Shown: positions 36,273 through 50,500, counted from the stretch's first letter. The stretch: DNA of 64,000 nt from Luteitalea sp. TBR-22 (GCF_016865485.1 NZ_AP024452.1:4424501-4488500); one strand, 5' to 3'. A program made the numbers and translations. The notes: a model not told the origin generated them from the letters alone.

Positions 36273-38956
36273 ACGCTGCGCGCCACGCCCGCGCCAAGTC
36301 GATCTTCCTCGAGGCCAGTCGCTGCGCGCCCGAAGAGCGCCCAGCCCTGCTGGCGCGCCTGTGCGGCGACGACACCGGACTGCGCGCGGAGGTCGAAGGC
36401 CTGCTGGGCTTCCACGACGACCGTACGGACGGAGGGTGGGACGCCTCGTCGCCGGCTCCGCCGCCCATCGTCGTGCGGCACCACGAGGTCGCGACGGGCG
36501 AGCTCTCGCCGGGCGATCTGTTCGCGGGCCGCTACCGCATCGATGCCTGCATCGGGCGCGGTGGGATGGGGGCCGTCTACAAGGTCTTCGACACGCTGCT
36601 CGCCCTTCCGGTCGCGCTGAAGGTGGTTCACACGCACGCCGACCGTGACGGCAACCGGCTCCTCCAGGAGGTGCGGCTCGCGCGGGCCATCACGCACCCG
36701 GCCGTGTGCCGGACGTACGATGCCGGGGAAGTCGAGGGACGCCGGTACTTCACCATGGAGTACGTGGACGGCGAGGACCTCGCGACGCTGTTGCGCCGCG
36801 TCGGCCGGTTGCCCCCGTCGCGGGTGGCGACGCTCGCCCGGCAGCTCTGCGCCGGACTGGCCGCGGCGCACGCGCGAGGGGTGCTGCATCGCGACCTGAA
36901 GCCCGCCAACGTCATGCTGGACCGGCGGGGCGACATCCGCATCACCGATTTCGGCATCGCGGTGGCGATGGGCCCGTCGACACCCGGCCGGCAGATGGCG
37001 GGCACGCCCGCCTACATGGCGCCCGAGGTCCTCGCCGGAGGGCCAGCCTCGCAGGCCAGTGACGTCCATGCCCTCGGCATCGTCCTCTATGAACTCCTGA
37101 CCGGCGCACATCCGGCCAGCGCCGCGGCGCACCCCGGCGCGCCGATCCCGCGCCCCTCGCAATTGGTGAGCGACGTGCCGGCGGGCCTCGACGAGGTCAT
37201 CATGGCGGCCTTGGCCCCGGTGTCGGCCCGGCCCGCGTCGGCCCTCGCACTGGCCGCCGCCCTTCCTGGCGGCGACGTGCTGGCCCTGGCCAGGGATGCC
37301 GGCCTGACACCCCCGCCGCAGGTGGTGGCTGGGGCGGGTGGCCTTGGTGCGCTCGCCGGGGGCGAGGCCCGTCGATGGCTCGCGGTCTGGGCCATCGGCC
37401 TGGTAATCGTGATGGGCGCACCCGGCCGGCGCGCCCTCGACCGCCTGCCGATGGAAGACCCACCGGCGGTGCTGGCCGCGCAGGCCGAGGCTCGGCTTCG
37501 GACGGTGGCGGCCTTTGCGCGTCCGGCGCGCTGGACGCATCGCTTTCAGCCCGCCGGGGCCTCTGGTCTCGAGTGGATGGCGCCTGCCGGCGATCCGGCG
37601 GAGGGCGCATGGGTCGTCTATCGGGAAGGCCCGGCCTCGGCAGCATCGGGCGGCAGTCACGCGGGCAGGCGAGACGACCTGTCGGTGGACACCCCGATGC
37701 CCGTGACCCCGGGCAGTGCCGCGGTGGCGGTCAACGCGCGCGGCCACCTGCGTCGGCTCCGGATCGTGCCTCTCAGGACGCCGGCGGCAGACGCGAGTGC
37801 GGCCGTCTCCTCGCCGTGGGCGGCACTGTGGGCGTGGAGTGGCATCGATCCGGCGAGCGTGGTGACCGAGACGGCGACCGGCACCGAGCCACAGCCCTTC
37901 GCCGACCGGGTATGGGCCTGGACCGGACGGCTCACCACTGGGGCCCAGGTGCGGATCGAGGCCGCCACGCTGGGCGGAACGCTCACGATGTTCCGGGTGC
38001 TGCCGCCGGGGTCGTCGGTGGTGACGGACGGCGTGTCAGGCGCAGATGCGGGCACCGTCGTGCCGATCGTGCTCGCGCTGGCGCTCACTGCAGGCGGCCT
38101 CGCGCTGGCCTGGCGCAACGTTCGCAGCGGGCGCGGCGATGGCGTCGGCGCGACGCGCCTGGGGGGGTTCACCTTCGTGGTCCTGTCCGGCACGGCGCTG
38201 CTCGATGCCGACTGGCGGGTGCTCGGCACCGATCCGCAGCTTCCCTGGACGGTTGCAGGGATGGCGATGGTCGGCGCAGCGCTGACCGGCATCTTCTACC
38301 TCGCCTCGGAGCCGACGGTCCGGCGGCACTGGCCGGAAAGCCTGGTGGCCTGGACGCGGTTGATGGCCGGGCGGGTGCGGGATCCCCGGGTCGGCCGGGA
38401 GGTGCTGGTCGGGGCGACGATGGCCGTGGCACTCGCCGCGCTCGGCGGGCTCCTGCCGGCCGCAGCGGTGCCCCCGAGCCCTCAGGATCTGGACGCAGCC
38501 GGCGCGCTGATGGGAAGCCGCCACCTGGTGGCGGCGTGGCTGGACCTGCTGCCGCGGTCGGTGCTGGGCGGCATGATCCACGCCGTGCTGTTCGCGTTGG
38601 CGGTGCGGGGGCTCGGCCGCCGGGACCTGGCCGTGGTGGCGTCGGGTGGGCTGTTCGTATTGCTGGGGGCGCTGTCGGGCTCGACCGGCGCGGCGCTGGT
38701 GATCGAGGCGCTGCTGTCGGGGGTCCGGCTCGTGCTGCTCACTCGCGTGGGCCTGCTCGCACTCGTCGGGCATCTGTACTCCCTGCAGGTCGTTACCAGC
38801 CTCCCCCTGGCCCTCCGGGTGGACTGGCGCCTCGAGTACTCGCTGACGACAGCGCTGATGCTGACGGCGCTGGTGATCACCGCCGCTCGAGTGGCCATCG
38901 GGCGTTCCGGGTTCGCGGCCGAGAGGACGGCCACTGCCCCGTCCCCTCGGGCCTGA
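36269..38956 (+). CDS. Membrane Ser/Thr protein kinase with polytopic C-terminus
   Basis: An 895-aa kinase. Residues 1-80 are a small helical lead. Residues ~88-345 form a PknB-type kinase domain: glycine loop IGRGGMGAVY, ATP-binding Lys118, catalytic Asp209 in HRDLKPAN, DFG at 227-229 and APE at the activation segment end. A first membrane helix lies near residues 370-385. A periplasmic-looking region (~400-590) follows, then about seven further hydrophobic segments to the C-terminus. The start overlaps the sigma factor stop by ATGA, so the kinase probably controls or is controlled by that sigma factor. I recognise no sensor domain in the membrane part. Confidence 0.9.
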   Translation: MNAARHARAKSIFLEASRCAPEERPALLARLCGDDTGLRAEVEGLLGFHDDRTDGGWDASSPAPPPIVVRHHEVATGELSPGDLFAGRYRIDACIGRGGMGAVYKVFDTLLALPVALKVVHTHADRDGNRLLQEVRLARAITHPAVCRTYDAGEVEGRRYFTMEYVDGEDLATLLRRVGRLPPSRVATLARQLCAGLAAAHARGVLHRDLKPANVMLDRRGDIRITDFGIAVAMGPSTPGRQMAGTPAYMAPEVLAGGPASQASDVHALGIVLYELLTGAHPASAAAHPGAPIPRPSQLVSDVPAGLDEVIMAALAPVSARPASALALAAALPGGDVLALARDAGLTPPPQVVAGAGGLGALAGGEARRWLAVWAIGLVIVMGAPGRRALDRLPMEDPPAVLAAQAEARLRTVAAFARPARWTHRFQPAGASGLEWMAPAGDPAEGAWVVYREGPASAASGGSHAGRRDDLSVDTPMPVTPGSAAVAVNARGHLRRLRIVPLRTPAADASAAVSSPWAALWAWSGIDPASVVTETATGTEPQPFADRVWAWTGRLTTGAQVRIEAATLGGTLTMFRVLPPGSSVVTDGVSGADAGTVVPIVLALALTAGGLALAWRNVRSGRGDGVGATRLGGFTFVVLSGTALLDADWRVLGTDPQLPWTVAGMAMVGAALTGIFYLASEPTVRRHWPESLVAWTRLMAGRVRDPRVGREVLVGATMAVALAALGGLLPAAAVPPSPQDLDAAGALMGSRHLVAAWLDLLPRSVLGGMIHAVLFALAVRGLGRRDLAVVASGGLFVLLGALSGSTGAALVIEALLSGVRLVLLTRVGLLALVGHLYSLQVVTSLPLALRVDWRLEYSLTTALMLTALVITAARVAIGRSGFAAERTATAPSPRA

Positions 38957-39082
38957 CTGGCGCCAACCGGACCGAATCGGCTATCATTCCAAGTTCGCTG
39001 GCGCCCGATGGACGGGGGCCATGCACGTCGACGGACTGGTGCCCCTGCCGGGGATGTCTGGGCCGATCGCGGAGGACGTACC

Positions 39083-39352
39083 GTGGCATTGACGAAGGAC
39101 CGCAAGACCAACCTGATCGAGGATTTCCGCCAGCACGAGTCCGATACGGGCTCTCCCGAAGTGCAGGTGGCCATCCTGAGCGAGCGCATCACGTACCTGA
39201 CCGAGCACTTCAAGACGCACGCGAAGGACCACCACTCCCGCCGTGGCCTCCTGAAGCTGGTGGGCCAGCGTCGCCGGTTGCTCGATTACGTGAAGGCCAA
39301 GAACACCGACCGCTACGCCCAGCTGATCAAGCGCCTGGGCATCCGCAAGTAG
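39083..39352 (+). CDS. rpsO: 30S ribosomal protein S15
   Basis: An 89-aa primary 16S rRNA-binding protein, exactly the usual length. Signatures are [35 protein letters not shown] and the end [12 protein letters not shown]. The start is GTG at 39083 with GGAGG upstream. A TATCAT -10-like box lies about 100 nt before it. pnp follows after a hairpin, the conserved rpsO-pnp arrangement, but the usual neighbour truB is 4.7 kb away. Confidence 0.96.
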   Translation: MALTKDRKTNLIEDFRQHESDTGSPEVQVAILSERITYLTEHFKTHAKDHHSRRGLLKLVGQRRRLLDYVKAKNTDRYAQLIKRLGIRK

Positions 39353-39365
39353 CGAGCCACACCAT

Positions 39366-39390
39366 GGGACGGGAGCCGTGCTTCCGTCCC
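39366..39390 (+). promoter_or_regulatory. Hairpin in the rpsO-pnp intergenic leader
   Basis: Stem GGGACGGGA/TTCCGTCCC (one mismatch) with a 7-nt loop, 13 nt after the rpsO stop and ~145 nt before pnp, followed by TTCGTGTTT. In E. coli the equivalent rpsO-pnp leader hairpin is the RNase III site used for PNPase autoregulation; the same role here is inference. Confidence 0.5.
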
Positions 39391-39536
39391 TTCGTGTTTG
39401 GCACGCTCACCGACCGCGCGCGGCTCGTGGCAGGCCCGGCAGTTCTCCCGCCGTGCGGCCCCACTCGGGCGCGATTGCCGTACCGCACACCGCCAGGGCA
39501 GACAGGTCCCCTGGCAAGGACATGACAGGGAACCCC

Positions 39537-41636
<2,100 letters not shown>

Positions 41637-41665
41637 TTCGGCAGTCGGCAGTCGGCAGTCGGCGA
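41637..41665. repeat. Tandem (GGCAGTC)n after pnp
   Basis: Three contiguous GGCAGTC copies follow the pnp stop directly, the same word as one variant in the asnS-rimO spacer. Confidence 0.7.
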
Positions 41666-41674
41666 CGGCCGTCC

Positions 41675-41714
41675 AAGGGCGCTTCCCCTCCGGGGTTGCG
41701 CCCTTCGGCTTTTC
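41675..41714 (+). terminator. Rho-independent terminator after pnp
   Basis: Outer stem AAGGGCGC/GCGCCCTT, inner CCCC/GGGG pairing, then CGGCTTTT. Confidence 0.85.
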
Positions 41715-41723
41715 GCCTGACCA

Positions 41724-44066
<2,343 letters not shown>

Positions 44067-44246
44067 CGCGGTCACCGCCCGCGACGCACGCCCTCGCCCG
44101 TCACGCCGGGCCGGCGTGGGTGGCGGGCTGCGCCGACTGGCGCCGGGCTGGGCGATACTGGCCGACGCGACCGACCCACAGGTCCTGCGGCAGAGGTCGG
44201 CGAGCACCGGCGTGGACGGCCGCCGCATCAAACGACGAGACCCGCG

Positions 44247-44642
44247 ATGAACACGACGAAGACGGCGACCGACCATGGCCGCGGGACCACGAGGCGCGCG
44301 GTGCTGCAGCGACTGGCGGCGACCTGCTGGGCCGGCCTCGCCGTGCAGCCGGCGCCGGAGCCGGCCGGGCGTCGCAGCTTCACGATCACGGCGCGCAAGT
44401 ACGCGTTCGAGCCCGAGGTGATCGACGTGCGCCGCAACGACGTGGTGCGACTCACCATCACTTCCGCCGACATCGCCCACAGCTTCACCGTGGATGCCTA
44501 TCGCATCCAGAAGCGCATCCCGCCGGGCGGCAGCGTCACGTTCGAGTTCCGCGCCGACGAGGTCGGTCGCTTCCCGTTCTACTGCAGCATGCGCGCCGAC
44601 GAGGGCTGCCAGGAGATGCAGGGCGAGTTGATCGTGCGGTAG
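44247..44642 (+). CDS. Secreted cupredoxin-domain protein with altered copper ligands
   Basis: A 131-aa protein. Residues ~13-33 look like a twin-arginine signal (RGTTRRAVLQRLAATCWAG). The mature ~90 residues form a cupredoxin fold of the CuA/cytochrome-oxidase-II type: FTITARKYAFEPEVIDV, His78 in IAHSFTVDAY, and the C-terminal loop from Cys113 to Met124. In a CuA site the loop reads CxxxCxxxHxxM. Here Cys113 and Met124 are kept, the second Cys is Ala117, and the His position is Cys121. It therefore cannot bind CuA in the normal way; it may hold one copper or none. No oxidase genes are nearby. Confidence 0.8.
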   Translation: MNTTKTATDHGRGTTRRAVLQRLAATCWAGLAVQPAPEPAGRRSFTITARKYAFEPEVIDVRRNDVVRLTITSADIAHSFTVDAYRIQKRIPPGGSVTFEFRADEVGRFPFYCSMRADEGCQEMQGELIVR

Positions 44643-44649
44643 CGCACGC

Positions 44650-44917
44650 CAGCACAAGGGACAAGGGACGAGCGAACAGTCACAAGGGGGGCACGGGACG
44701 AGGGCCCCCCGGCCCCTTTCCCTCGCCCCTGATGACCCTCGTGACTGGTCCTCTTGGCCCTCGTCCCTGGAAGCCTTGTGACTGGTCCCCTCGTGACTGG
44801 TCCCCTCGTCTCTGGTCTCTCGTCTCTCGTCCCTGGTCCCTTGTAACCCTTGTGACTCGTCTCTCGTCTCTCGTCCCTGGTCCCTTGCAGCCCTTGTGAC
44901 TCGTCCCTCGTCCCTCG
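44650..44917. repeat. Large word-repeat spacer with inverted arms between convergent genes
   Basis: The left part (44653-44703) contains CAAGGGA, GGGACGAG and CACAAGGGG words. The right ~200 nt contain their complements, CTCGTCCCTGG, TCTCGTC and GTGACTGGTCCC, in many copies, ending CTCGTCACTTGTG just before the minus-strand stop. It could work as a bidirectional terminator. No gene is seen inside it. Confidence 0.8.
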
Positions 44918-46189
44918 TCACTTGTGCAGCGTGCTCTTCGCCGTCTCGAGGTACTGCGTCCAGTCGTAGCGGTTGATGTCGTGGCCGCCCGTGCGCACGT
45001 GATAGCGCACGCGCCGGCCCACGGGCGCATCGACCGGCGGCATCTCCGTCACGTCCCCCAGGCCGGTGCCGCCGAGGAACCGCCAGGCCGGGTCGGCCGC
45101 CAGGGTGGCGAGGAATTCGCCGCGGGGATCGGCCCATCGATCGTCGACCGCACTGGCGACGTGCAGCGCGCGTGGCGCGACCAGCGCGAGCAGCTGGTGC
45201 TGGTCGACGGGCATCTCGGCCTCGCGGCCAGCCCACGACGCGGCATTGCCGCAGAACCAGTGCGGGAAGCTCGACGTGATGCGGCCGATCGTCTCCCCGT
45301 AGATGCGGCGGCTCAGCGCCGCACCGGCGCACCCCGAGTCGTTGGACACGACCATCGCGAAGGCCTCGTCCTGCACCCCGGCCCAGAGCGCCGCCTTGCC
45401 CAGGCGGCTGTGCCCGATCACGATGGCCCGCGACGCATCGAGGCCAGGAACGCCGGTCGCGGCGGCGCGCATCTGCGACAGCCCCCATGCCCACATGCCG
45501 ATCGCCCCCCACCGTTCGCGCACCGGGATGCGGTCCTGCAGGCCATCGGCCAGCGGCGCGATGCCGTCGCGGACCACGGCCGGGTCGTCGGGTGCGAAGT
45601 CGCCGTAGTACGCCGTCATCAGCGCGCAGTCCCGCTCGATGATCAGGTCGACCGGCCAGCGTCGCGCCATCGTGCCGCGCGACCGCTCCGTGGCGCGGTG
45701 TTGGACGATCCCGTTGGCCTCGCTCGCGCGCATCCAGCGCCGGTTGAGGACGATGCCCGGATCAGGATCGACCGCATGGTTGCCGTAGTAGTTCAGGCCG
45801 ACGAACACGGGCACCCGTCGGCCGTGCGCGGGCCGGTAGACGAGCACGTCCACCGAGGCCTTCCCCACCCAGTCGAGCCGCAGTTGCTGCCGGAGGGCGC
45901 GGCCGTCGAGCACGGGCACCGGCGCATCGATGGCCGTCACCGTGCACGCGGCGAGCCCTCGCGGAGTGCGGCCGTACATCTGCGCCGCGAACGTGTCGAG
46001 CAGCTCCACGCGGCGGGCCTGCCAGTCGTCCCGACCTCGCAGCGGCCGGCCCGCGGCATCGACGAGCAGCGGCGGCAGCGTGTACGGCGGCACCTTCGCC
46101 TCGTCGTAGTTGGCGTCGTCCTGCGCGTGCAGTCGGGTGCCGAGCAGGGTGGCGAGCGTCGTGGCGGTGAAGGCGCGGCGGGTGATCAT
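44918..46189 (-). CDS. Glucuronoyl esterase-like hydrolase (CE15-like), exported
   Basis: A 423-aa alpha/beta hydrolase with an N-terminal ITRRAFTATTLATLLG export signal (Tat- or Sec-type). The nucleophile motif is GHSRLGKAALWAG with Ser261, followed by SNDSGCAGAALSRRIYGE. A late His sits in TGGHDINRYDW (about residue 405). These blocks match carbohydrate esterase family 15, which cuts the ester between lignin alcohols and 4-O-methyl-glucuronic acid of xylan. That suggests plant-biomass turnover, but methyl-ester specificity cannot be proven here. No clear SD precedes the ATG, which sits next to a word repeat. Confidence 0.85.
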   Translation of the reverse strand: MITRRAFTATTLATLLGTRLHAQDDANYDEAKVPPYTLPPLLVDAAGRPLRGRDDWQARRVELLDTFAAQMYGRTPRGLAACTVTAIDAPVPVLDGRALRQQLRLDWVGKASVDVLVYRPAHGRRVPVFVGLNYYGNHAVDPDPGIVLNRRWMRASEANGIVQHRATERSRGTMARRWPVDLIIERDCALMTAYYGDFAPDDPAVVRDGIAPLADGLQDRIPVRERWGAIGMWAWGLSQMRAAATGVPGLDASRAIVIGHSRLGKAALWAGVQDEAFAMVVSNDSGCAGAALSRRIYGETIGRITSSFPHWFCGNAASWAGREAEMPVDQHQLLALVAPRALHVASAVDDRWADPRGEFLATLAADPAWRFLGGTGLGDVTEMPPVDAPVGRRVRYHVRTGGHDINRYDWTQYLETAKSTLHK

Positions 46190-46193
46190 GACT

Positions 46194-46275
46194 CGGGGCT
46201 CAGGGCTCAGGGCTCAAGGCCCAGGGCCCAGGGCCCAAGGCCCAAGGCCCAAGGCCCAAGGCCCAGGGCCCAGAG
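46194..46275. repeat. Tandem (CCAAGGC / CCAGGGC)n spacer
   Basis: Roughly ten head-to-tail 7-bp units, starting as GGGCTCA and drifting through CAGGGCC to CAAGGCC. They fill most of the gap between two minus-strand genes and are the reverse complement of the 14076-14130 word. Confidence 0.9.
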
Positions 46276-46318
46276 AGCATAACGCGGGGCCGAGGTCGCA
46301 CAGGTGACCGGCCGCCGG

Positions 46319-47473
46319 CTACGGGCGGCCCGCGGGATCGGTCGATTGCGCCGCGCGGCGCGCGGCGGCGATGCGCTGCGGGATCGGTGGATGCGTGAGG
46401 AAGAACGCACGGGTGAGCAGCGAGTCCTCCTCGCTGGCCAGGTTGCGCGCCCCCAGACGCGTGAGCACGCGCTCGAGCACCTCCGGGCGGCCGGTGAGGT
46501 CGAGGGCGAAGGCGTCGGCCTCGGCCTCGTGCAGCCGGGACTGGGCGAGCAGCCACGGGCGTGCGGCCAGCCAGGCCAGGCCCGCGCCCACCAGCATCCA
46601 GGCCACCGACGCCGGATCGGTGATGCCGCCCGTGCGGCCCACCCAGCGGGCCGGTCCCGCGGCGCCCGCCTGGGCGGCAAGCACCGCGAGCACCAGCACG
46701 GCGGCCTGCGCCCGCACCCGGGTCCACGTGTGGCCGTGGGCGTGGTGACCGAGCTCGTGCGCCACCACCACGTCCATCTCGTCGGGCGGGCATCCTGCGA
46801 CCAGGGTGTCCGAGAGCAGCAGCCGTCGCGGCCCGAGCACGCCGACCAGCGCCGCGTTGGCGTGATCGCCCTGCTCGGCGAAGACCCACTCGTGCAGGCC
46901 AGCGAGGCGCAGCCCGGCCCGAGAGGCGAGGGCGTGCAGACGACCCGTGGTCGTCTCGTCGCTCATCGGCCGCACCCGCGGCGACAGCAGGATCAGCCAC
47001 GGCGCCAACAGCATGACGGCCCCCGCCACGACGAGCAGCAACGCCGCCGTCGCCAGTCCGCCAAGCCACGGCGTGAACTGCGAGAGCGCGGCGAACACCC
47101 ACCAGCCGAGTGCACCTCCTGCCACAGTGGCAAGACCGTGCCGAAGGCGCTCACGCGCGAGGTGGCGTGCCGACACCACGGGCAGGTTGTAGCGCGCCGC
47201 TAGTCCGCCCAGTCGGCGGTTGGCGAAGGGGGCGGCCGCCAACGCTGCGAGCGCCAGGCTGGCCGCGATGACCGCGGCAGCGGCCAGGCCCTGAAGCGGC
47301 CCGGGGAGCGGTGCAGCAGGCGCGAGGGCCGCGGCGCCCGTCACGCGGCGGGCGATGGCGACGGGAAGGGGGCTGCAGGCCATCGCGAGGAGCACCACGC
47401 CGGCTGCCGTCACCTCCAGCAGCCGGAGGCCGCGCTCGGCGCGGCGATAGCGAGTGCCCTTGTCTTCGTTCAC
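46319..47473 (-). CDS. M48 family membrane metalloprotease (Ste24/HtpX-like)
   Basis: A 384-aa zinc protease with four or more membrane helices (residues ~20-40, ~60-82, ~120-165, ~255-300). The zinc site HELGHH lies in VVVAHELGHHAHGHTWTRV, and the third ligand Glu in SRLHEAEADAFAL. The C-terminal region THPPIPQRIAAAR is the substrate-binding signature shared by HtpX and Ste24 homologues. It probably takes part in membrane-protein quality control. The GTG at 47473 is the assumed start, with a weak SD. Confidence 0.9.
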   Translation of the reverse strand: MNEDKGTRYRRAERGLRLLEVTAAGVVLLAMACSPLPVAIARRVTGAAALAPAAPLPGPLQGLAAAAVIAASLALAALAAAPFANRRLGGLAARYNLPVVSARHLARERLRHGLATVAGGALGWWVFAALSQFTPWLGGLATAALLLVVAGAVMLLAPWLILLSPRVRPMSDETTTGRLHALASRAGLRLAGLHEWVFAEQGDHANAALVGVLGPRRLLLSDTLVAGCPPDEMDVVVAHELGHHAHGHTWTRVRAQAAVLVLAVLAAQAGAAGPARWVGRTGGITDPASVAWMLVGAGLAWLAARPWLLAQSRLHEAEADAFALDLTGRPEVLERVLTRLGARNLASEEDSLLTRAFFLTHPPIPQRIAAARRAAQSTDPAGRP

Positions 47474-47540
47474 GGGAAACCGGCGGCGGCCGCCAGGCGA
47501 CGGCCCCGGCGGGGAGCCGCAACCTGACGCCCGCAGCCGC

Positions 47541-50500
47541 CTAGTGGGTCAGATCGAGCCGGAGCACCTTGGACACGCCCGGCTCCTCCATCGTCACCCC
47601 GTACAGGCGGTCGGCGATCTCCATCGTCTTGCGGTGGTGCGTGATGAGCACGAACTGCGTGTGGTCCTGCATGCTGCGCAGCATCTCCACGAACCGGCCG
47701 ATGTTGGCGTCGTCGAGCGGCGCGTCGATCTCGTCGAGGAGGCAGAACGGGCTCGGGCGGTACTTGAAGATGCCGAACATCAACGCCATCGCGGTCAGGG
47801 CCTTCTCGCCGCCCGACAGCAGTTGCACGTTCTGCAGGCGCTTGCCGGGCGGCTGCGCGACGATGTCGATGCCGCTCTCGAGCACGTCCTCCTGATCGAG
47901 GAGCACGAGGCCGGCGCGCCCTCCCCCGAACAGCGTGGTGAACATCACTTCGAAGTTGGCGTTGACGGCCGCGAACGCCTCGGCGAACCGCTCGCGCGTC
48001 GTCTTGTCGATGCGCGCGATGGCCTCGCCCGTCGATGCGATGGCGTCGATGAGGTCCTTGCGCTGGCCCGTGAGGAACCCGTGGCGCTGCTCGAGCTCGT
48101 CGAACTGCTCGATGGCCATCATGTTGACGGCGCCGAGCGCCGCGATGCGCGCCTTGAGCCGCGTGATGGCCTGCTCGGCGCTGAGGACCGGTGGCGGCGG
48201 TTCGACGGCGGCCTCTGCGGCGGCATCGCTTGCCTCGCCGGCCGCACTGCCGGCCTCCGCCGACGCATCGGCGCTGTCGTCCTCGGCGCCGGCGCGCTCG
48301 GCCGCCGCGACGGAGGCGGCGCTGGGGAGCCCTTGCTCGTTGGCGAGCATCTCGGCCACGGCCGCGGCGACTTCCTCGAGGCTCTGGTCGAGCGCCTCAC
48401 GGCAGGACTCGGCCAGGTGCCCCAGGTCCGCTTCCGCCGTCGCCCGGGCGATCTCGAGCGACGTGGCAAGCGAACGCACGTCGTCGAGGCCGCGCCTCGC
48501 CTCTCGCGCCGCCGCCTCGTGCTCGGCAAAGGCGCCCTGCACGGCCACCACCGCCTCGTCAGCCTCGACGACACGTCGCTTCAGATCGTCGAGCGCAGCG
48601 AGGTCGTCGTCGATGGCGGCGCGCAGCGCCGAGATCGAGCCTTCGAGGTTGGCCCGCCGGGCCACCGACGCGTCGACCTCGGCCTGCCGCGCCGCGATGC
48701 GCTGCAACAGATCGGCCGACGAGTCCTCGAGCCGACGGACGTCCTGCGCGAGGGCCGACGCGCGTTCGACCAGCGCCGCATGCGTGGCGCGCGCTTCTGC
48801 GGCCCGTCGGCCGATGGAGGCCTGACGCTCCCGCCCGTCGAGCAGGCGACGCTGCGCGTCGGCAAGTTCGTCGCTGAGTGACTGCTGCTCCACCTCGAGG
48901 TCCTCGATGGAGCGGCGCGCCTCCGCCTCGCGCGCCTCGAGCGCCGATCGCTCTTCCTGGGCGCGACGACGCTCGTTGTCGATGAGCTCCATGCGCCGCG
49001 CCACGCGGTCGCGCTCGTCGGAGGCGCGATTGACCTGCAGTTCGAGGCCGACGATCGATTTCTCGTGCGTCACCTGCTCGGAGGTCAGCACGGAGATCTC
49101 GCCGGCCACCCTGGCGATCACCGCCTCGGCGCCGGCCAGATCGCCGGCCAGCCGGTCGATGTCGGCGAGGGCCCCCTGCACCTGCTCGCGCAGGCCCTTG
49201 ATTTCGGCCTTGGTGTGCAGAATCTGTCGGGCATCGGCCTTGCCGCCCCCGGACACGAGCTTGGCACCACGGTAGACGTCGCCCTGTGGCGTGACGACCG
49301 GTCCTGCGACATGGCGCGCGGCCTCGCGGGCCTGCGCCGCGGAGTCGGCCAGCCACGCGTCGCGCAGCACGGCGCGGACGTGCGCGGCGGCGGGGCCGTT
49401 CACGCGCACGACGTCGAGCAGCGGCCGCACGCCGGCGACCGGCGGCGCGGTCGGCTCGGCCGGCATCAGGTCGTCGGCCACCAGGAAGCCGACGCGGCCG
49501 GCGTCGCGTTCGCGTACGAGCGCCAGGCCCGCCTGCACGGAGGCGAGATCGGGCACCACGACGTGCTGGACGAGTTCGCCGAGGCAGGCGGCGACGGCGG
49601 TCTCGTACTCGCCGTCCACCTCCAGTGCATCGGCGACCGAACCGAGATGCGTGAAGCCGGCCGCGCCCGACGCCAGGAGCAGCCGGGCGCCCTCGCCGTA
49701 CTCGGCGCGGGCCGCGTCGAGTTCCTCCAGGGACTTGAGGCGGGCCTGCAGACCCGAAAGCTCGCGCTCACGCGTCCGGAGATCACGCTCACGCCACTCG
49801 CGCTCGACGCGCGCCGCACCGAGCGCCGCGTCGGCCGCCACGCGGGCGTTCCGGACCTGCTCGAGGGCGGCCTGCGCCTCGCGCAGCGCGCTGCTGGCGC
49901 GCTCGCGTTCGGTGAGGGCGGCCTCCTGCTCCACCCGCAGGTCGTCGCTCTCGACCTCGAGGCGACCGAGCTCCTGCGCGATCCGGTCGCGCGCCTCGAT
50001 GGCTCGCTCGATGGCGTTCCTGAGCGTGTTGACCTGCGTCATGCCCGCGTAGAGCTCGCTGCGGGCCTTCTCCACCGCCTGCTCGAGCGCCGCGATCTCG
50101 CCGGCGGCGCGCTGGACGGCGACGTCCTCTTCCTTCACCCGGGCGGCCGCCTCGTCGCGCTCGCGGTCGGCCTGCGCGCTGCCGGCGCGGCGCGCCTCGA
50201 GTTCGTCGTGCGCGGGGCCGATGCGCTCCTTGAGCCGCGCGATCTCGTCCTGCATCCCCACCAGGGCGACGCCGATCGTCTGCACCTGTTGCAGGTCGAA
50301 CTCCAGCTGCTGCTGGCGACGGCCGCTCTCGAGTTCCTTGGCGTGGGCGGACTGGCGCGCTGCATTGGCGGCCGCGTCGGCTTCGGTGAGCTCGATGCGC
50401 AGGCGCTCGAGCGCCGCCTCGACCTCCGCCACGCGTCCCGCCAGGGCGGCCTCGTTGCCGCGCGCCTGCTCGAGCCGCTCGAGCGCCGAGGCCATCGACG

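Noticed and set aside
44643-44917. Small ORFs extending from the cupredoxin region into the repeat spacer
   Set aside because: They translate the word repeat itself (repetitive Thr/Leu/Val/Ser/Pro strings), lack SD sequences and do not fit any family.
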